From PALSA-911 sp043742865 (GTDB taxonomy: Bacteria > Pseudomonadota > Alphaproteobacteria > Acetobacterales > Acetobacteraceae): a stretch of 14,665 nt of DNA. Below are positions 13,638 to 14,665 of this stretch, one piece after another; position 1 is the stretch's first letter; each line of letters starts with the position of its first letter. The stretch spans positions 1 to 14,665 of the forward strand of contig JAYTXR010000158.1 in the NCBI GenBank assembly GCA_043742865.1, written 5' to 3'. Position numbers and translations under genes: made by a program. Under the pieces are notes generated by a model. It worked only from the letters and a program-made list of their open reading frames with translations, was not told the DNA's origin and ran no database searches.

Positions 13638-14336
13638 TCAAGTGGCCAGCGCAGCCAATTCTGCGCGCAGTTCGGAAATCCCCAGCCCGGTCTCGCTGCT
13701 GGTAATGAATATCTCGGGATACGCCGCGGCATGGGCGCGGGCGATCGTGGCCGTGGCGGCAGCCTTGCGCTCGAGCGATCCAGGCGTCACCGCATCCGCC
13801 TTGGTCAGCACCAGCACGAACGTGACCGCGGCCTGATCCAGCAAATCCATCACCGCGCCATCCGACGGCTTGAACTCGATCCGTGCATCCAGCAGCAGCA
13901 GCACCCGCCGCAGGGTCGGGCGCCCGCGAAGATAGTCGAACATCATGCCCTGCCAATCGGCCTTGATGTCCTTCGCTGCCTGGGCATAGCCGTAGCCGGG
14001 CATATCCACCAGCGTCAGCCGCGCACCAAGATCGAAGAAATTGAGCTGTCTGGTCCGGCCCGGTTGGGAGGATGTGCGCGCCAGCGTGTTGCGCCCGGTC
14101 AGCGCATTGACCAGCGAGGATTTGCCGACATTGGAGCGGCCGGCGAACGCCACCTCGGGCAGTCCGGGCAGCGGCAGTTGCTCCAGCTTCTGCGCGCCGT
14201 GGAAGAACTGGCACTCGGCCGCGAACAGCAGCCGGCCGGCTTCCAGCGCTGCTGCTCGCAGCTCGTCTTCGGATGGCGGGCTCAGGTGCGTGCCAAATTC
14301 GGCTTGGGCAGCTTGGTGCGGCGCTGGATCAACCAT
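13638..14336 (-). CDS. engB: Ribosome-biogenesis GTP-binding protein EngB/YsxC
   Basis: A 232-aa TrmE-Era-like GTPase of the YihA/YsxC group, needed for large-subunit ribosome assembly. All G boxes are visible: G1 GRSNVGKSS (66-74), G2 T95 within SSQPGRTRQ, G3 DMPGYG (111-116), G4 TKAD (178-181) and G5 TSSETG. The N-terminal extension (about 1-30) precedes the conserved RLLFAAECQFFHGAQKLEQLP. The only usable start is ATG at 14336, which lies inside yidC and gives a 55-bp overlap in a different frame. The ribosome site there is weak, so reinitiation or coupling with yidC is likely. Confidence 0.93.
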   Translation of the reverse strand: MVDPAPHQAAQAEFGTHLSPPSEDELRAAALEAGRLLFAAECQFFHGAQKLEQLPLPGLPEVAFAGRSNVGKSSLVNALTGRNTLARTSSQPGRTRQLNFFDLGARLTLVDMPGYGYAQAAKDIKADWQGMMFDYLRGRPTLRRVLLLLDARIEFKPSDGAVMDLLDQAAVTFVLVLTKADAVTPGSLERKAAATATIARAHAAAYPEIFITSSETGLGISELRAELAALAT

Positions 14337-14665
14337 TGCTGGGCTACTGACAGGGTGTTGTTCCAGCTCCAGTAGATCACCAGCCCTGCCGGGAAATTGG
14401 CCATCATGAAGGTGAACAGGATTGGCATGAACTGAAATACCTTTGCCTGTACCGGGTCGGGCGGCGGTGGGTTCATCTTTTGCTGCAGGAACATCGTCAC
14501 GCCCATGATCAGCGGCCAGACCCCCATATGCAGGAAGGTCGAAAACTGCGCCGGGTCGATCGGGATCAGCCCGAACAGGTTGAACACATTGGTCGGGTCG
14601 ACCGCGGAGAGATCGCGGATCCAGCCGAAGAACGGCGCCTGGCGCATCTCGATGGTGACCAGGAT
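14282..14665 (-). CDS. yidC: Membrane protein insertase YidC, C-terminal part (cut by window edge)
   Basis: The last 127 codons of YidC, which inserts and folds inner-membrane proteins with or without SecYEG. The 5' end lies beyond the window. Visible are MRQAPFFGWIRDLSAVDP, NLFGLIPI, a membrane helix around FLHMGVWPLIMGVTMFLQQ, the conserved MNPPPPDPVQAKVFQFMPI loop, and the last helix with FPAGLVIYWSWNNTLSVAQQ. These are diagnostic for the C-terminal 60K_IMP domain. The tail is basic (RRTKLPKPNLART), as expected for ribosome contact. The order yidC-engB-argB is conserved in alphaproteobacteria. Confidence 0.95.
   Translation of the reverse strand: MLVTIEMRQAPFFGWIRDLSAVDPTNVFNLFGLIPIDPAQFSTFLHMGVWPLIMGVTMFLQQKMNPPPPDPVQAKVFQFMPILFTFMMANFPAGLVIYWSWNNTLSVAQQWLIQRRTKLPKPNLART

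Noticed and set aside
13568..13732. Upstream extension of the argB frame
   Set aside because: It crosses the terminator and the engB 3' end and has no ArgB similarity. The start at 13567 fits the family length.

Overview
The window is GC-rich, densely coded alphaproteobacterial chromosome. The gene order yidC-engB-argB, the adjoining Kdo/lipid A genes, the metabolic gene types and the short GC-rich hairpin repeats after stop codons suggest a Rhodospirillales member, possibly Acetobacteraceae. That placement is an inference from gene content; there is no rRNA or marker phylogeny here.

Left edge (1-1500): the last codons of an IS630-type transposase come first, then a secreted M23 peptidase (+). 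Convergent to it is a six-helix HdeD/DUF308 membrane protein (-).

Metabolic block (1553-8809): a dinuclear-zinc M20 amidohydrolase of the N-carbamoyl-amino-acid hydrolase/allantoate amidohydrolase type (-) is divergent from a short, atypical acyl-CoA dehydrogenase (+). After a 265-bp gap filled by two facing copies of a hairpin repeat comes a tight + strand operon. It encodes a TRAP transporter (Tat-exported DctP, DctQ, DctM) and an AMP-forming acyl-CoA ligase. The simplest reading is uptake of an organic acid, CoA activation, and possibly alpha,beta-desaturation. The substrate cannot be read from the sequence.

Envelope and housekeeping block (8806-14665, all - strand). In transcription order: yidC (3' part only), engB, a hairpin repeat with an intrinsic terminator, argB, a DUF374 acyltransferase, waaA (kdtA), lpxK and an LpxL/HtrB-type acyltransferase. 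From the DUF374 gene on, each gene overlaps the next by 1-4 bases, which suggests translational coupling of Kdo transfer, lipid A 4'-phosphorylation and late acylation. The last gene runs convergently into the CoA ligase with a 4-bp overlap.

I see no CRISPR array, tRNA, rRNA, phage genes or defence system. The most unusual structure is the dispersed repeat family (three copies). Its paired hairpins are kept while stem sequences change, and one copy is a terminator directly in front of argB. The other point of note is the unpaired acyl-CoA dehydrogenase that appears to lack the usual catalytic glutamate.
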